In this document: piece after piece, positions 1-10,557 of the stretch | How positions within the stretch are numbered: position 1 is the stretch's first letter | Layout: the number at the start of each line of letters is the position of its first letter | Assembly: GCF_014696225.1 (NCBI RefSeq) | Contig: NZ_JACJPV010000024.1 | Span: 1-64,000, forward strand | DNA length: 64,000 bases | From: Anabaena sp. FACHB-1237 | GTDB taxonomy: Bacteria > Cyanobacteriota > Cyanobacteriia > Cyanobacteriales > Nostocaceae | Direction: 5' to 3' | Notes under the pieces: generated by a model | The model's input: the letters and a program-made list of their open reading frames with translations, nothing else | The model's database searches: none | What the model was told of the DNA's origin: nothing | Translations under genes and position numbers: made by a program

Positions 1-160
1 GTTTCCTCTCATTTTTAATGCTATTTATTCTCATTAAGCCTCTTAATTTTTGAGTGACCTTTAGTTATTATGTACTACTTCAATGGCTTTTTTGATCTGT
101 GACAGTTGAGGGTGCGGAATGTGGGTTGTAATGATCATACAATTCTAATTTTTTGATTGT

Positions 161-841
161 TTAGTTCTTTAGATCCAAATCTATAGGCAGTCCTAATTGC
201 TGTTGACGGCACTTAGCAAAATTACCTTCTAAACTTGTATCAATATCAACGCCACTACGGATAACTACTTTCCAAACAGTAATAAACAAGATGTAAATAT
301 CTAATGCTAAGGACTGTTTTTCCACATACTGTATATCAAGTTCCAGTCGGTCTTCCCATCGCAATTTATTCCGTCCATTAATTTGGGCTAATCCAGTGAT
401 TCCAGGAAGAACTGAATGGCGCTGACGCTCTCGTTCTGAATAGTATGGTAAATACTGAACTAGTAAGGGACGAGGTCCAATAAAAGACATATCTCCTTTC
501 AATACACTCCATAATTGTGGAAGTTCATCAAGGCTAGTTTTACGCAAAAACTTACCTAAATTTGTCAGTCGTTCAGCATCAGGTAATAACTCGCCATTAG
601 CTCCACGCATATCTGTCATTGTGCGGAACTTATAGCAGGTGAAAAGATGGGTATCTTTACCGGGACGCTCTTGGGTAAAGATAACTGGACTACCCATTTT
701 TAAATAAATAGCGATCGCAATCACTAGCATTACAGGAGAAAGAATAATTAAGGCGATCGCTGCTATTATTCTGTCACATAAATATTTAATAAATATACTA
801 AAATTGAGTAATTCTAAGCCCATAAATTCTTCATTCATCAT
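161..841 (-). CDS. Initiating sugar transferase (undecaprenyl-phosphate hexose-1-P transferase family)
   Basis: Membrane sugar transferase of the WcaJ/RfbP C-terminal type, which transfers a sugar phosphate to undecaprenyl phosphate to begin a polysaccharide repeat unit. A hydrophobic segment lies at about residues 15-45. It is followed by the family signatures PVIFTQERPGK, YKFRTM, TSLDELPQLW and GDMSFIGPRPLL, and near the C-terminus GITGLAQINGRN. At 226 aa it is the short catalytic form without the extra N-terminal membrane helices of full WcaJ. Two adjacent ATG codons lie at the start, behind an AGAGGTGG ribosome-binding site. It is the most promoter-distal gene of the minus-strand polysaccharide locus. 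The sugar substrate cannot be read from sequence. Confidence 0.93.
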   Translation of the reverse strand: MMNEEFMGLELLNFSIFIKYLCDRIIAAIALIILSPVMLVIAIAIYLKMGSPVIFTQERPGKDTHLFTCYKFRTMTDMRGANGELLPDAERLTNLGKFLRKTSLDELPQLWSVLKGDMSFIGPRPLLVQYLPYYSERERQRHSVLPGITGLAQINGRNKLRWEDRLELDIQYVEKQSLALDIYILFITVWKVVIRSGVDIDTSLEGNFAKCRQQQLGLPIDLDLKN

Positions 842-1319
842 ACCACCTCTTTAACTATCACCGCAGTTTTAGATATTAAAAACAAGCTGATTGCAAATTA
901 TTGATTTGGGATTATTTTATGTTACGGTACTTAACCAATTCAAAACCGATGCTCTTCTATTATTGCTCAATTATTAAACAGCTTTCCGATCACAAAATTG
1001 CTAAATCAAACTTTATCTTGAAATATAACTAAAATAAAATTCACAGTCTTGTCATTTTGACATTTTTTGAAGTAAATAATTCCGGCTCTCGTAGACTAGA
1101 TATGACTATTTAATACTTAATGCTTACTTCAATTCATTATGTAGCAAGAAATTCAATAAAATCAAAATTAATTTTTATTAAATCTATTGTTTTTGATTCA
1201 TGGGATTCTTGTATAATAATCGTTTTAAGCATTATTGTTAAATTACCATAACCACTCTAGGAGAGCCATAATTCCTGAAAATACTTGATATTTTCACTGC
1301 TTCCCCTCGCCAAAAACTT
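842..1319. other. AT-rich spacer inside the polysaccharide locus
   Basis: This 478-base spacer separates the initiating sugar transferase from the upstream glycosyltransferase. I see only very short open frames with no recognisable product and no clear repeat. It could hold a promoter for the sugar transferase gene, but no convincing -35/-10 pair stands out. Confidence 0.5.
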
Positions 1320-2537
1320 CTACAGTGATATCCCTTCCATCTGATGAGAGGAATTAGGAACAGGTAATCCTTTTAATTTTAAAATCTGTAGGTATTCCTG
1401 ATGTAGAGCATTCCAAATATCTTCTTGACAAAATTCTCGCAAAACCCGATCTCGTCCAGCTAGACCATGTTGCTGTCGTAGTTGGGAATTAACTAAATAA
1501 CTACTAATTCCTTGAGCTAAAGCTAACCCATTATGGGATGGTACAAGTGTCCCTGTAATTCCATCTTCAACTGCATCAATACAACCAGGAATTTTGGTAG
1601 CTACCACAGGTAGTGCCATTGCAGCAGCTTCCAAGAGTACATTAGGAAAGCCTTCACGATAAGTTGGTAAAGTAAACAAATCCATCGCCGCATACAATGG
1701 TGGGGTATCGGTATGATATTTTCCCCCAGTTGCATGGATGCGAATATCACTTTGAAGTATTTCCTGAGCTTGAGTAGATATGGAATCTTGAGTGTCAAAG
1801 TTTCCAACTATGAGTAAATGCAAATTTGGAAACTCTCCACGGAGAATTTTCCAGGCAATAACCAATTCTTCAATACCTTTATCCGGGACAATGCGCCCCA
1901 CAAAACCAACCACAATGGCATCATCAGGAATCCCATATTTTTGCCGAACTTCTTTCCTTGTGTCAGACGCTAAATTTGCGGGATTAAAGTGATCCGCAGC
2001 ATCAACCCCATTACTACTTCCTCTACATAAAACGGTAATCTTTTCCTGGGGACAAAGACCCTCATTAATTGCCACCTCTCTGATAGAATGACTCACACAA
2101 ATAACCCGATGTGCGAGTAAACAGGAAACTTTTTCACTCCATGATAGTAATATCCGCTTGTACCCCGTTGCTGTCATTAGAGGTAATCCACGAATATGAT
2201 AAATCCGCACAGGTACTCGTGCTAACCAAGCAGCAATAGTTCCCAATAGTCCACCTTTAGGAGTATGGGAATGAACTATGAGAGGGTTAATCTGGCGTAT
2301 TTGCTGCCAAATTTGCCCAATAGCCACAATATCCTTGAACGGTGTAATGCGTCGTGGCATTGTGACTGTATGAAATGGAATTTTCTCTTGATCTCTAATT
2401 TTTGCAGCCCACTCTCCAGGCGAAGCAAGAGCATGAATATCATAGCCCCGTGCTTTCATGTAAGCAATCTGCCCGCGAAACAAGTAAAAAGTACCTGAGA
2501 CTGTAGTAATGTGGAGTAATTTAATTTTTTGTGACAT
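1320..2537 (-). CDS. Glycosyltransferase family 4
   Basis: A 405-aa GT-B fold glycosyltransferase. The N-terminal acceptor domain (KLLHITTVSGTFYLFRGQI) is followed by the donor-binding domain, with VGFVGRIVPDKGIEEL near residue 210 and the retaining GT4 motif PTYREGFPNVLLEAAAMALP near residue 295, whose E-x7-E contacts the nucleotide sugar. It probably adds one sugar to the lipid-linked repeat on the cytoplasmic face. It lies 18 bases downstream of the UDP-sugar epimerase gene on the same strand, consistent with co-transcription. The linkage made is unknown. Confidence 0.92.
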   Translation of the reverse strand: MSQKIKLLHITTVSGTFYLFRGQIAYMKARGYDIHALASPGEWAAKIRDQEKIPFHTVTMPRRITPFKDIVAIGQIWQQIRQINPLIVHSHTPKGGLLGTIAAWLARVPVRIYHIRGLPLMTATGYKRILLSWSEKVSCLLAHRVICVSHSIREVAINEGLCPQEKITVLCRGSSNGVDAADHFNPANLASDTRKEVRQKYGIPDDAIVVGFVGRIVPDKGIEELVIAWKILRGEFPNLHLLIVGNFDTQDSISTQAQEILQSDIRIHATGGKYHTDTPPLYAAMDLFTLPTYREGFPNVLLEAAAMALPVVATKIPGCIDAVEDGITGTLVPSHNGLALAQGISSYLVNSQLRQQHGLAGRDRVLREFCQEDIWNALHQEYLQILKLKGLPVPNSSHQMEGISL

Positions 2538-2555
2538 AGGAAGATATGAATTTTT

Positions 2556-3566
2556 TTAAACTTGGTAATATGACCGATACCATTTAACAAATCGTTCAAT
2601 CCCCAATTCAATTGAGGTATTCGGTTTAAAACCCACATCTGCCACTAACTGATCAACATCAGCATAAGTAGCAGGTACATCACCAACTTGCATCGTTAAC
2701 ATATTTTTCTCTGCTTTTATTCCTAAATAATTTTCCAGGGTTTCAATGAAGTGCATTAATTCCACTGGTTGATTATTGCCGATATTGTAATTTTTGTAGG
2801 GTGCATAACTTGTGGCGGGATCAGGTGTATTTCCCGACCATTTAGGATTAGGCTTAACAACCTGATCAACTACACGAATTACACCTTCAATAATGTCATC
2901 AATGTAAGTGAAATCGCGCCTCATTTTACCGTAATTAAAAACATCAATGGGTTGTCCTGCCAAAATTGCTTTAGTAAACAGAAATAATGCCATATCAGGG
3001 CGACCCCAAGGACCGTAAACTGTAAAAAAGCGTAATCCCGAAGCTGGCAATCCATACAAACTACTGTAGGTATGTGCCATTAATTCATTTGCTTTTTTGG
3101 TGGCAGCATACAAACTAACAGGATGGTCTACATTGTCATGAACGGAGAAGGGAATTTTTGTATTTGCACCGTACACTGAACTGGAAGAAGCAAATACTAA
3201 ATGTTGGACATTCGTATGTCGACAACCTTCTAAAATATTAACAAATCCTACTAAATTGCTATCTACATAAGCATGGGGATTTTTTAATGAATAACGAACT
3301 CCTGCTTGGGCAGCTAAATTCACAACTTTATCAAAGTTTGATTGAGCGAATAATTTGGGAATGTTTTCCCTGTCTGCTAAATCTAATAAATGAAAGCTAA
3401 AACCTGGTTTTTCTAAAAGTTGGTCTAGTCTGTCTTTTTTTAAAGTTACATCGTAGTAATCATTGAGATTATCCAAACCAACAACTTCATCACCTCTTTC
3501 TAGTAAGCGTTTACTGAGGTGAAAACCAATAAAACCAGCCGCACCAGTAACTAAAATTTTCGCCAT
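2556..3566 (-). CDS. UDP-sugar 4-epimerase (UDP-glucuronate 4-epimerase type)
   Basis: Extended short-chain dehydrogenase. The Rossmann motif [14 protein letters not shown] is at the N-terminus, SSSSVYG carries the catalytic Ser and YAATKKANE gives the YxxxK pair. Size and the [16 protein letters not shown] segment match CapI/LspL UDP-glucuronate 4-epimerases, which convert UDP-GlcA to UDP-GalA. I place the start at 3566, not the in-frame 3590, because an AGGTGA ribosome-binding site lies just upstream and the protein then begins [11 protein letters not shown]. With this start there is an 11-base gap to the dehydrogenase gene upstream, so the two probably work in sequence: oxidation to a uronic acid, then epimerisation. 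Confidence 0.93.
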   Translation of the reverse strand: MAKILVTGAAGFIGFHLSKRLLERGDEVVGLDNLNDYYDVTLKKDRLDQLLEKPGFSFHLLDLADRENIPKLFAQSNFDKVVNLAAQAGVRYSLKNPHAYVDSNLVGFVNILEGCRHTNVQHLVFASSSSVYGANTKIPFSVHDNVDHPVSLYAATKKANELMAHTYSSLYGLPASGLRFFTVYGPWGRPDMALFLFTKAILAGQPIDVFNYGKMRRDFTYIDDIIEGVIRVVDQVVKPNPKWSGNTPDPATSYAPYKNYNIGNNQPVELMHFIETLENYLGIKAEKNMLTMQVGDVPATYADVDQLVADVGFKPNTSIELGIERFVKWYRSYYQV

Positions 3567-3577
3567 AATTTCACCTG

Positions 3578-4858
3578 TTATAAACTCCAATAATGAATAT
3601 TTGCTGGTATGTCCGTAGGTTCAAATATTGATTTGATATCCATGAAGATTCCACCTGGACGAATGTGAGCAAATAGTCTATCTGCTGGTATTTCTAAATA
3701 TTCTTGGTGGGGAACTGCTAATATTAGGGCATCGAGATATGTCAGGTCTTTCCAATTAGATAATTGAATACCGTACTCATGTAGTGCATGAGTATTTTCA
3801 GCCAAAGAGTCATGTACTAAGGGTTTAATTCCAAACTGTCGCAACTCATGAATAATATCGGGAACACGACTATTTCTTAAATCTGGTACATTTTCTTTAA
3901 AGGTAAGTCCCAAAATCCCCACTCGCGCATTTTTGATGGTGACATTAGCTTCTACAAGCAGTTTTACTAAACGACTACCCAAGAATTGACCCATGTTGTC
4001 ATTAATTCGTCGTCCTGCAAGAATTACTTGGGGATAATATCCCACTTGTTGAGCTTTTGCTGTGAGATAGTAAGGGTCTACACCGATGCAGTGACCACCT
4101 ACAAGTCCTGGTGTAAAGGGGAGAAAGTTCCATTTTGTACCCGCAGCCGCTAGGACATCACGGGTACGAATATTGAGGCGATCGCAAATTATTGCTAATT
4201 CATTCATTAAAGCAACATTGAGATCGCGTTGGGTATTTTCAATGACTTTTGCAGCCTCAGCAACTTTGATGGATGGGGCGCGGTGAACACCAGCATCAAC
4301 AACAGCACCATATACACTAGCGATATGTTCTAATGTTTCTGGGTCTTCACCTGCTACAATTTTGACAATCTTTTCTAAGGTATGAGTTTTATCACCTGGG
4401 TTAATTCGTTCGGGTGAATAGCCCAATTTGAAATCCACACCCTGTTCTAAATTAGATACCCGTGCTAGAACAGCACCACAAACTTCTTCTGTGACTCCTG
4501 GGTAAACAGTTGATTCATAAACTACTACATCACCTTTTTTGAGAACTTTACCAATAGTTTCCGAGGCTTTAATTAGTGGAGTCAAATCGGGAACACGGTT
4601 ATCGTCAATTGGTGTGGGGACTGAGACAATAAAGAAGTTGCAATCAGCTAAATCAACTGTGTCACAAGTAATTTTTAGAGATGTATTTTTGAGGTCATCA
4701 CTGGAAACTTCGCCGGTGGAATCTATTCCTTGGTTTAGGGCGGTAATTTTTTGTTTATTGATATCAAAACCAATGCTATTGGGAAATTTTTTGGCAATTG
4801 CTAAAGCCACAGGTAAACCAACGTAGCCAAGACCAATGACTCCAATTTTACTGTTCAT
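3578..4858 (-). CDS. Nucleotide-sugar dehydrogenase (TviB/WbpO-like)
   Basis: A 426-aa UDP-glucose/UDP-HexNAc 6-dehydrogenase that makes a uronic-acid nucleotide sugar with NAD. The N-terminal Rossmann motif is [15 protein letters not shown]. The active-site Cys is in [15 protein letters not shown] near residue 255, and [13 protein letters not shown] and [15 protein letters not shown] are family signatures. The length and the GHCIGVDP context fit the TviB/WbpO branch (UDP-GalNAc or UDP-GlcNAc to the uronate) better than UDP-Glc dehydrogenase proper, but substrate is inference. It sits immediately upstream of the epimerase. About 255 bases separate it from the next gene upstream. Confidence 0.92.
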   Translation of the reverse strand: MNSKIGVIGLGYVGLPVALAIAKKFPNSIGFDINKQKITALNQGIDSTGEVSSDDLKNTSLKITCDTVDLADCNFFIVSVPTPIDDNRVPDLTPLIKASETIGKVLKKGDVVVYESTVYPGVTEEVCGAVLARVSNLEQGVDFKLGYSPERINPGDKTHTLEKIVKIVAGEDPETLEHIASVYGAVVDAGVHRAPSIKVAEAAKVIENTQRDLNVALMNELAIICDRLNIRTRDVLAAAGTKWNFLPFTPGLVGGHCIGVDPYYLTAKAQQVGYYPQVILAGRRINDNMGQFLGSRLVKLLVEANVTIKNARVGILGLTFKENVPDLRNSRVPDIIHELRQFGIKPLVHDSLAENTHALHEYGIQLSNWKDLTYLDALILAVPHQEYLEIPADRLFAHIRPGGIFMDIKSIFEPTDIPANIHYWSL

Positions 4859-5113
4859 ATTTTTTCTAAATAAAATATCTTTAATTTGTTAGATGCAATC
4901 AAACAAGCATTCAATTTTTTTCCAAATATTGATGTTAATTTGCATATTCTGTAAAGATGACTGTTTTGATCATCTATGATTTAAGTTAGCAAATTTTATT
5001 TGTTAATTACCGCCAAAATGACAAATTATGTCTAATATAAATTTACGCAATATTTTCATTGGCAGTAAATTAAACCTCTTGTATGAAATTGAATGTCAGA
5101 TTTTATATTGACT

Positions 5114-6247
5114 TCATTTATCCAGAATAGTTTCATACAATGCCTCATATTGAGCTACAATAGAGTCTAAAGAAAAGCATTCAATAATTCTTTGTCGTGC
5201 TGCTTTTCCTAAAGCCTGTCTCTTATCTAAAGTCATGACAATTAGCTCTTGCCAAGCCTCAGCTAATGCCTGTGAATTACGTGGTGTGACAACTTTTCCT
5301 GTGTTATCAACAATCCAGGCGGAATCACCCACATCTGTAACGACACAAGGTACGCCACAGGACATTGCTTCTCCGACGACTAAGGGAAATGCTTCACCGT
5401 AAGCAGAAGCCGAGGTAGCGATATCTAACGCTGCTGTTAATTGGGGCATATCGCTACTTTCTCCTAATAGATAAACACGCTCGACAATGCCTAATTCCTG
5501 AATTAATTGATATAAATTATCATTATTTTTATCAACATTATTCCCCGCTAAAATAAAGTAGATGTTTGGGTATTTTTTTAACAACAATGCAGCTGCTTGG
5601 AGGAAATTATTATGGTCTTTCATGGGATGATAACGACAAATTAACCCAATCAAAACAGCCTCTTGATCTAAACTAAGTTCCTCTCTGATGTTAGAACGAG
5701 CTTGCTGTGATGGTTTAAATAAATCGGTATCAAATCCATTAGCAATTACGCAGGTTTTGTCAATGCTATAATTTAAGGCTTCGTGCTGGACTTTACTATT
5801 TTTAGAAACAAAAATTATTTTCGCTACATAAGGAGATAAAAATCCCCCTAATTTAATGAGCAGTTGGGTGAGTTTTGTTTCTGATTTTAAAGCTGTGATT
5901 GAATGATGGATTCCCCATAAAATAGGTTTTTGACCGATAAAAACAATATTAGCTAATTGTGCGGCTAGATTACCGTGATACATCCAACCTTGAATCAGAT
6001 CGGGATTAATTTCGCGGATGGTGTGAGCTAGTTGCCAAATACTAGCCAGTGTCGGTTTTCCTTGTTTCATGCCAATAGTATAGATAGGAATACCCAAGGC
6101 AGCGATGCGATCGCCAATAATCCCATGATCCATTAAGGAAATCACTACTGGACTAAAGCGCTCGCGGTTGATTCTAGATAACAAATGATAGAGCATGATT
6201 TGAGCGCCACCTGTGCCAAGTCCCGTGCTAACGTAAACAATTTTCAT
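5114..6247 (-). CDS. Glycosyltransferase family 4
   Basis: GT4 glycosyltransferase of about 377 aa from the chosen start at 6247 (MKIVYVSTGLGTGGAQ). The longer frame from 6289 adds 14 residues of polar, low-complexity sequence that family members lack. A GGAQ glycine-rich N-terminal loop, GLICRYHPMKDHNNFL in the second domain and SAYGEAFPLVVGEAMSCGVP (the EX7E region) are visible. It probably adds a sugar to the lipid-linked repeat. Upstream on the same strand is the polymerase-like gene, so it belongs to the same polysaccharide unit. Confidence 0.9.
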   Translation of the reverse strand: MKIVYVSTGLGTGGAQIMLYHLLSRINRERFSPVVISLMDHGIIGDRIAALGIPIYTIGMKQGKPTLASIWQLAHTIREINPDLIQGWMYHGNLAAQLANIVFIGQKPILWGIHHSITALKSETKLTQLLIKLGGFLSPYVAKIIFVSKNSKVQHEALNYSIDKTCVIANGFDTDLFKPSQQARSNIREELSLDQEAVLIGLICRYHPMKDHNNFLQAAALLLKKYPNIYFILAGNNVDKNNDNLYQLIQELGIVERVYLLGESSDMPQLTAALDIATSASAYGEAFPLVVGEAMSCGVPCVVTDVGDSAWIVDNTGKVVTPRNSQALAEAWQELIVMTLDKRQALGKAARQRIIECFSLDSIVAQYEALYETILDK

Positions 6248-6377
6248 GATTTTTTCTGTTTTTTTGAAGTTTACTTCCATCCTGATCAAAGAGCATGGAT
6301 TATTCCCCTATCGCCACCTAACGTGACTATAACTCCTATTGATCTCTATATTTAGAAAATCAAAAATTCGAGTCGAT

Positions 6378-7607
6378 CTATATCTTCGGGTGGAAAGGGG
6401 GTGGTTTTAATTGGCTATTCATATTTATTGCAGACATTAATGAAAACATTATTAGGATGTAGCGTTCCTCAAAAACTCTATGGCTAAATATACCCCAGAG
6501 CATAATAAAGAAAGCAAAAGTAAATGCAATATCTTTAGTTTTAATTTTAGGACTGTGGGTTACTGCCAAAATTAATAGAGGCATCAGTAATACAGCTAAA
6601 AAACCATGTTCAACTATCAACAACAAGTACATATTGTGGGTGCGAATTTCACCCCACTCTTGAGTGTAAGCAATTCCATTACCAAGGAAGGGATTTTCTG
6701 CAAATTTTTGCAAGGCAAATTCAACCACTAGCAAACGAGAAATATCGCTATTAGAATCACTAGATGAAGGGTCTTGCAACCAAGCCAGTCTACCATTTAT
6801 GTTATTATTACTTGATATAATGTCTTCTAATACTCCTGTATTTAAAAATACACTTCCAATGCTCCCCATCAATAAAATAATTGCTCCAGTAATTATACCA
6901 AAAATTAATAATTGTTTAATAGCAATTTTTCTTTGTATTATCAATATCATTATTACGCTTAACCAACTTATAATAGCTCCCCGTGAGAAGGTTAGGATAA
7001 TACCTACACCAGTTAATAAACTAAAAGGTATTCGATATTTTTGCGGCAATAAAGTTATACTAAAAATCATGCCAAGCATCAAGGCACAACCTGATTTATT
7101 AGGATCTACATAGAATCCAGATGGACGATATGTATCATTTAATTCGGCAAAAATCGATGGATTTAGTAGTTCAATAAAATTATTTATTACATTAATTATA
7201 GTGACAATTAAAACTGTCCATCTAGCGAAAAATGAAATTAGAATATTACCTCTAAAAATTATAGACATTATTATCAAAAATACAACTGAGAACAAGCGTG
7301 TTTGCAATTCTATTAATACTATTTCACTATGATCAGAGGATATAAATGATATTAATGAAACTGAAATATACAAAATACACCAATTAATTAAATACATTGG
7401 CAATAATTTAATTGTGGATAGAAATAAGGGTATAGAAGCAATACCAAAAACTGCAATAAATAATGCTGGAGAAAATGAAATATATCGAGCACTGTTTAGA
7501 TATAAATGCAAATCTGTAAAAAAAATAGAGATAGCACCTACTGCCAAGGCAGATTGATAATATAAACGTAGTGATTTTTGTTTAGTTAAAGTGGTCATCA
7601 TATTCAT
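6378..7607 (-). CDS. O-antigen ligase/polymerase-like membrane protein (Wzy candidate)
   Basis: A 409-aa integral membrane protein with roughly ten to twelve hydrophobic segments and a larger loop near residues 265-320. That loop carries the ENPFLGNGIAY element and the RTHNMYLLLIVEHG element characteristic of the Wzy_C/RfaL (PF04932-like) family, where the His and Arg are functionally important. In this context, next to a flippase and several glycosyltransferases, it is the likely repeat-unit polymerase. Primary sequence does not separate polymerase from ligase. Codon use is strongly AT-rich, as is common for Wzy genes. Confidence 0.83.
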   Translation of the reverse strand: MNMMTTLTKQKSLRLYYQSALAVGAISIFFTDLHLYLNSARYISFSPALFIAVFGIASIPLFLSTIKLLPMYLINWCILYISVSLISFISSDHSEIVLIELQTRLFSVVFLIIMSIIFRGNILISFFARWTVLIVTIINVINNFIELLNPSIFAELNDTYRPSGFYVDPNKSGCALMLGMIFSITLLPQKYRIPFSLLTGVGIILTFSRGAIISWLSVIMILIIQRKIAIKQLLIFGIITGAIILLMGSIGSVFLNTGVLEDIISSNNNINGRLAWLQDPSSSDSNSDISRLLVVEFALQKFAENPFLGNGIAYTQEWGEIRTHNMYLLLIVEHGFLAVLLMPLLILAVTHSPKIKTKDIAFTFAFFIMLWGIFSHRVFEERYILIMFSLMSAINMNSQLKPPPFHPKI

Positions 7608-7658
7608 AACTTAAATTTAGTTTAGATATTAGTGTAAAAATACTATTAATTTTGCATA

Positions 7659-8765
7659 TCACATAGGAATACTATAGCCTAATAGCGATAAATATTTAGA
7701 ATTTGCCTGTTCAACAGAAAAATCCATTGTTTTTCGTACTAATACATCCACATTTACAGAACTATCTAATATATCTAACATTGCAGCAGATATTGCTATC
7801 TCATTTCCAACCGGAACCAAAGTCCCATATTTTCCTGCTTCTAGAATTTCTCGTGGTCCACTAGGACAGTCTGTGGCAATCACAGGACAACCACAAGCCA
7901 TCGCTTCAATCAATACAGTTGGTAATCCTTCCCAGCGTGAGGACAGTACAAAGGCACTTCCTCTCGACATATATGCATAAGGATTATCTACAAATCCAGG
8001 CATTGAAACATTTTCAGAAATCCCTAGCTTACGAATCATTGCCTCTAATTCAGTCCGTTGTTCTCCTTCACCTAAAATAATTAATCTAGCTAGTTTTTGT
8101 TTTCTTAAAAGTCCAAAAGCTTTAATTAAAGTCAAAAAATCTTTTTGCGCTGTTAACCGTCCCACAGCCAAAAATACAGGCGGACATCCTTTTTCAAACC
8201 AAGGATGCTCTAGAGGAGTCTTTGCTTTAGCAATTAATTCATCGTCAATAACTGGATTATAGATAACATTCACTTTTCCTTTTTCCAGAGCAAGTTGAGA
8301 CTCTAAATCTTCTGCTACACCTTTAGAAACACCTACTATTACGTCTGCAACAGGATAAAGCAATTTCATTAATGGTGGCAAAAATTTAGCTCGAATTGAA
8401 TTTGACTTGCTAAATGATAAAGTATTGTGTTCTACTAAGATTAGTTTTGTTTCCGTGCCTCCAATCTTTTTAGCTAAAACTGCTACTATATTTGCATGAT
8501 TCATGTGTGATATTATCGCAATTGGTTTATTATTTTGCAAGTATTTCGATAAAGGTAAAATAGCTTTAATAACTCGTCCTGTTGCCAAATTAATTACACG
8601 CACTTGAGAGGGAACTTGGTTTAAATAAGGACCATCAGTAGTAGCTACAATCAAGTCTAGGGGTATATTGTAACTTGACATTCCTTTAAGCAAATTTATT
8701 ACTACTCGTTCAGCACCACCACCATGCAAAGTTGGAAGAAAGAAAGCAATAGGTCTTGTATTCAT
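7659..8765 (-). CDS. Glycosyltransferase family 4
   Basis: GT4 glycosyltransferase of about 368 aa. The start at 8765 (MNTRPIAFFLPTLHGGGAERV) is preferred over a TTG-initiated extension to 8801. The N-terminal HGGGAERVV loop, VFLAVGRLTAQKDF and SRWEGLPTVLIEAMACGCP (EX7E) are typical of the PimA/WaaG-like group, including amylovoran-type galactosyl- and N-acetylgalactosaminyl-transferases. It lies between the polymerase-like gene and the flippase. Donor and acceptor sugars cannot be deduced. Confidence 0.91.
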   Translation of the reverse strand: MNTRPIAFFLPTLHGGGAERVVINLLKGMSSYNIPLDLIVATTDGPYLNQVPSQVRVINLATGRVIKAILPLSKYLQNNKPIAIISHMNHANIVAVLAKKIGGTETKLILVEHNTLSFSKSNSIRAKFLPPLMKLLYPVADVIVGVSKGVAEDLESQLALEKGKVNVIYNPVIDDELIAKAKTPLEHPWFEKGCPPVFLAVGRLTAQKDFLTLIKAFGLLRKQKLARLIILGEGEQRTELEAMIRKLGISENVSMPGFVDNPYAYMSRGSAFVLSSRWEGLPTVLIEAMACGCPVIATDCPSGPREILEAGKYGTLVPVGNEIAISAAMLDILDSSVNVDVLVRKTMDFSVEQANSKYLSLLGYSIPM

Positions 8766-8832
8766 AATGCTTGTGTAATTAAGAGGAGAAAATGGCATCA
8801 AAGGAATATGTAGTCAAATTTTCATATAAGTT

Positions 8833-10206
8833 TTAATTTTCTGCACATATTTGCTGATGGATTTTTCTTCTTGCCATTGAAAGCATAGCCAAGGAAGAAA
8901 ATAGATACATACAACTAGTAGAAAGTGCTATACCTTTAATTCCAATCCATTGGATAAAAAGATAATTCAATCCTATATTAATTATTAAATTGGAACCAAA
9001 AAAATATATTAGGATTTGATTTGATTTCATAGCTGTAATTAATCTAATAGACAATATATTGATGATATAAAACGGTATTTGCAAAGCGTATAGTGCTTGT
9101 ATCTGAGCTACATCATTTGTATCTTGGGCTGTAAATGAACCTCTTTCAAAAAATATCTTAACTATTAATTGTGATGAAAATAAAAAAAATATTGTTATTG
9201 GTAATGTAGTTATAACTATCGCCTTTGTATATTGCTCAAAAGTACGCCGTAATTCTAACCAATTTTCATTAGCAATCATTTTGGAAAAGTAAGGAACTAC
9301 AGCGGTACTTAACGCAATACTAATTAAGCTAATTGGCGAGGCTATCAGTCTGTTAGCATAGTTTAATGATGAGACACTTCCAGGTGACAGCATAGCTGCC
9401 ATAGATTTATCTACTAGACCGGCACTACAAATTATAAACGCCGCAATAATCATTGGTGCATACTGGCTGACTACCTGTTTGAGGTGATCGTCAAATCCAT
9501 ACCATTTAGGAAGCACAGATATATTGCGTCGTTTCAGTGCTATTGCTATGAAAAACATATCTATTAATGGACTGACAAGAAACCCTGCTACTAGGGAATA
9601 AATTCCCCAGTCTTTAAAGAAGAAGAGTAGGAATATTCCTATGATGTTTCCAATAATGGGAACAATAGCTGCTAAAGCAAAACTTTCTTCTGCATTCAAA
9701 ACAGCAGACCAAGTGCTTACTATTCCGGATATCAAAATAATTGGTGCAATAACGCGAAGGAGAGAAAATGTAAGATGTAACTTGTCATGACTGAATCCTG
9801 ATGCAATTATGGGTAGATAAATAGGAGCAGTAATTATGAGAATGGTTATGGTTATCATTAGTATGAAAAAACTTAAAATACTCGCTCCATGAAAAAGCTT
9901 TTTGGCAGCTTTCATACCATCTTGCTCTCGTACCTTAATATAGGTAGGAATCAGTGCCGAATTAAATGAATAAGCAATAACATTAAGGATTATATCTGGA
10001 ACTAACCATGCTATTAAAAAGGCATCCAATTTATCCTCAATACCAAATCTCCATGCAATTACTAGCTCTTTTAATACGGAGACTATTTTTACAAGTGCTG
10101 TCATGAAAGCGACCGTAACAGATGCACCAAAAATTTGGCGATTTATAGAGCCGCTTGTCAACTTTTTCCAGTAATTAAATAAAGTTTTTGATTGCCAATT
10201 TTTCAT
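8833..10206 (-). CDS. MurJ/Wzx-type lipid-linked oligosaccharide flippase
   Basis: A 457-aa polytopic membrane protein with about fourteen hydrophobic helices, belonging to the MOP exporter superfamily. The FRFGIEDKLDAFLIAWLVPD-like N-terminal region and the MSPGSVSSLNYANRL-like segment resemble MurJ (MviN). Cyanobacteria often carry MurJ paralogues in polysaccharide loci. From context I infer that it flips the exopolysaccharide repeat unit rather than lipid II, although the true murJ would need to be found elsewhere in the genome to confirm this. A 343-base spacer carrying a small mobile element separates it from the next gene upstream. Confidence 0.87.
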   Translation of the reverse strand: MKNWQSKTLFNYWKKLTSGSINRQIFGASVTVAFMTALVKIVSVLKELVIAWRFGIEDKLDAFLIAWLVPDIILNVIAYSFNSALIPTYIKVREQDGMKAAKKLFHGASILSFFILMITITILIITAPIYLPIIASGFSHDKLHLTFSLLRVIAPIILISGIVSTWSAVLNAEESFALAAIVPIIGNIIGIFLLFFFKDWGIYSLVAGFLVSPLIDMFFIAIALKRRNISVLPKWYGFDDHLKQVVSQYAPMIIAAFIICSAGLVDKSMAAMLSPGSVSSLNYANRLIASPISLISIALSTAVVPYFSKMIANENWLELRRTFEQYTKAIVITTLPITIFFLFSSQLIVKIFFERGSFTAQDTNDVAQIQALYALQIPFYIINILSIRLITAMKSNQILIYFFGSNLIINIGLNYLFIQWIGIKGIALSTSCMYLFSSLAMLSMARRKIHQQICAEN

Positions 10207-10343
10207 GGGGCTTTCTTATAGGAAGATAATTTTTTTGTCGAGCGTCAATGTATCAAGAGAAAATCATAGCTTAATGGCTGAAATTCACACTATATATTTG
10301 GGCTTTATTATCAATGTCTAAATCTAATTTCATATTTTTAGTA

Positions 10344-10557
10344 GTTAATAAGCAGGGCGTTTTCAAAGTTGGGGGTAAATTGGAAAATCATTTCCCCAAA
10401 ATCCTTTCCCACAGGTCAATAGAGGCTTTTTTTCCTAATTTTTGATTAATTAATATGAAAAACAAGCCCAAATATTGATGGTCAAAAGGTTCTCGCGATA
10501 GCTACGCTCGCCGTAGGCATCGCAATTTTGGAGAATAAAAACGCCCTGGTTAATAAG
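10344..10557. mobile_element. MITE-like element (family D) with 9-bp target duplication
   Basis: An element of about 196 bases (10353-10548) with terminal inverted repeats CAGGGCGTTTT / AAAACGCCCTG. It is flanked by the 9-base direct repeat GTTAATAAG at 10344-10352 and 10549-10557. It has no coding capacity. Inside, at about 10494-10523, is the frequent cyanobacterial palindromic motif TCGCGATAGCTACGC followed by CGTAGGCATCGC. The right-hand target duplicate contains the stop codon of the neighbouring minus-strand gene (10550-10552), so insertion duplicated the stop and left that gene intact. Confidence 0.85.

Noticed and set aside
61..138. 25-codon minus-strand frame (MIITTHIPHPQLSQIKKAIE...) just downstream of the first sugar transferase gene
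   Set aside because: Has an ATG but no ribosome-binding site and no recognisable family; too short to support.
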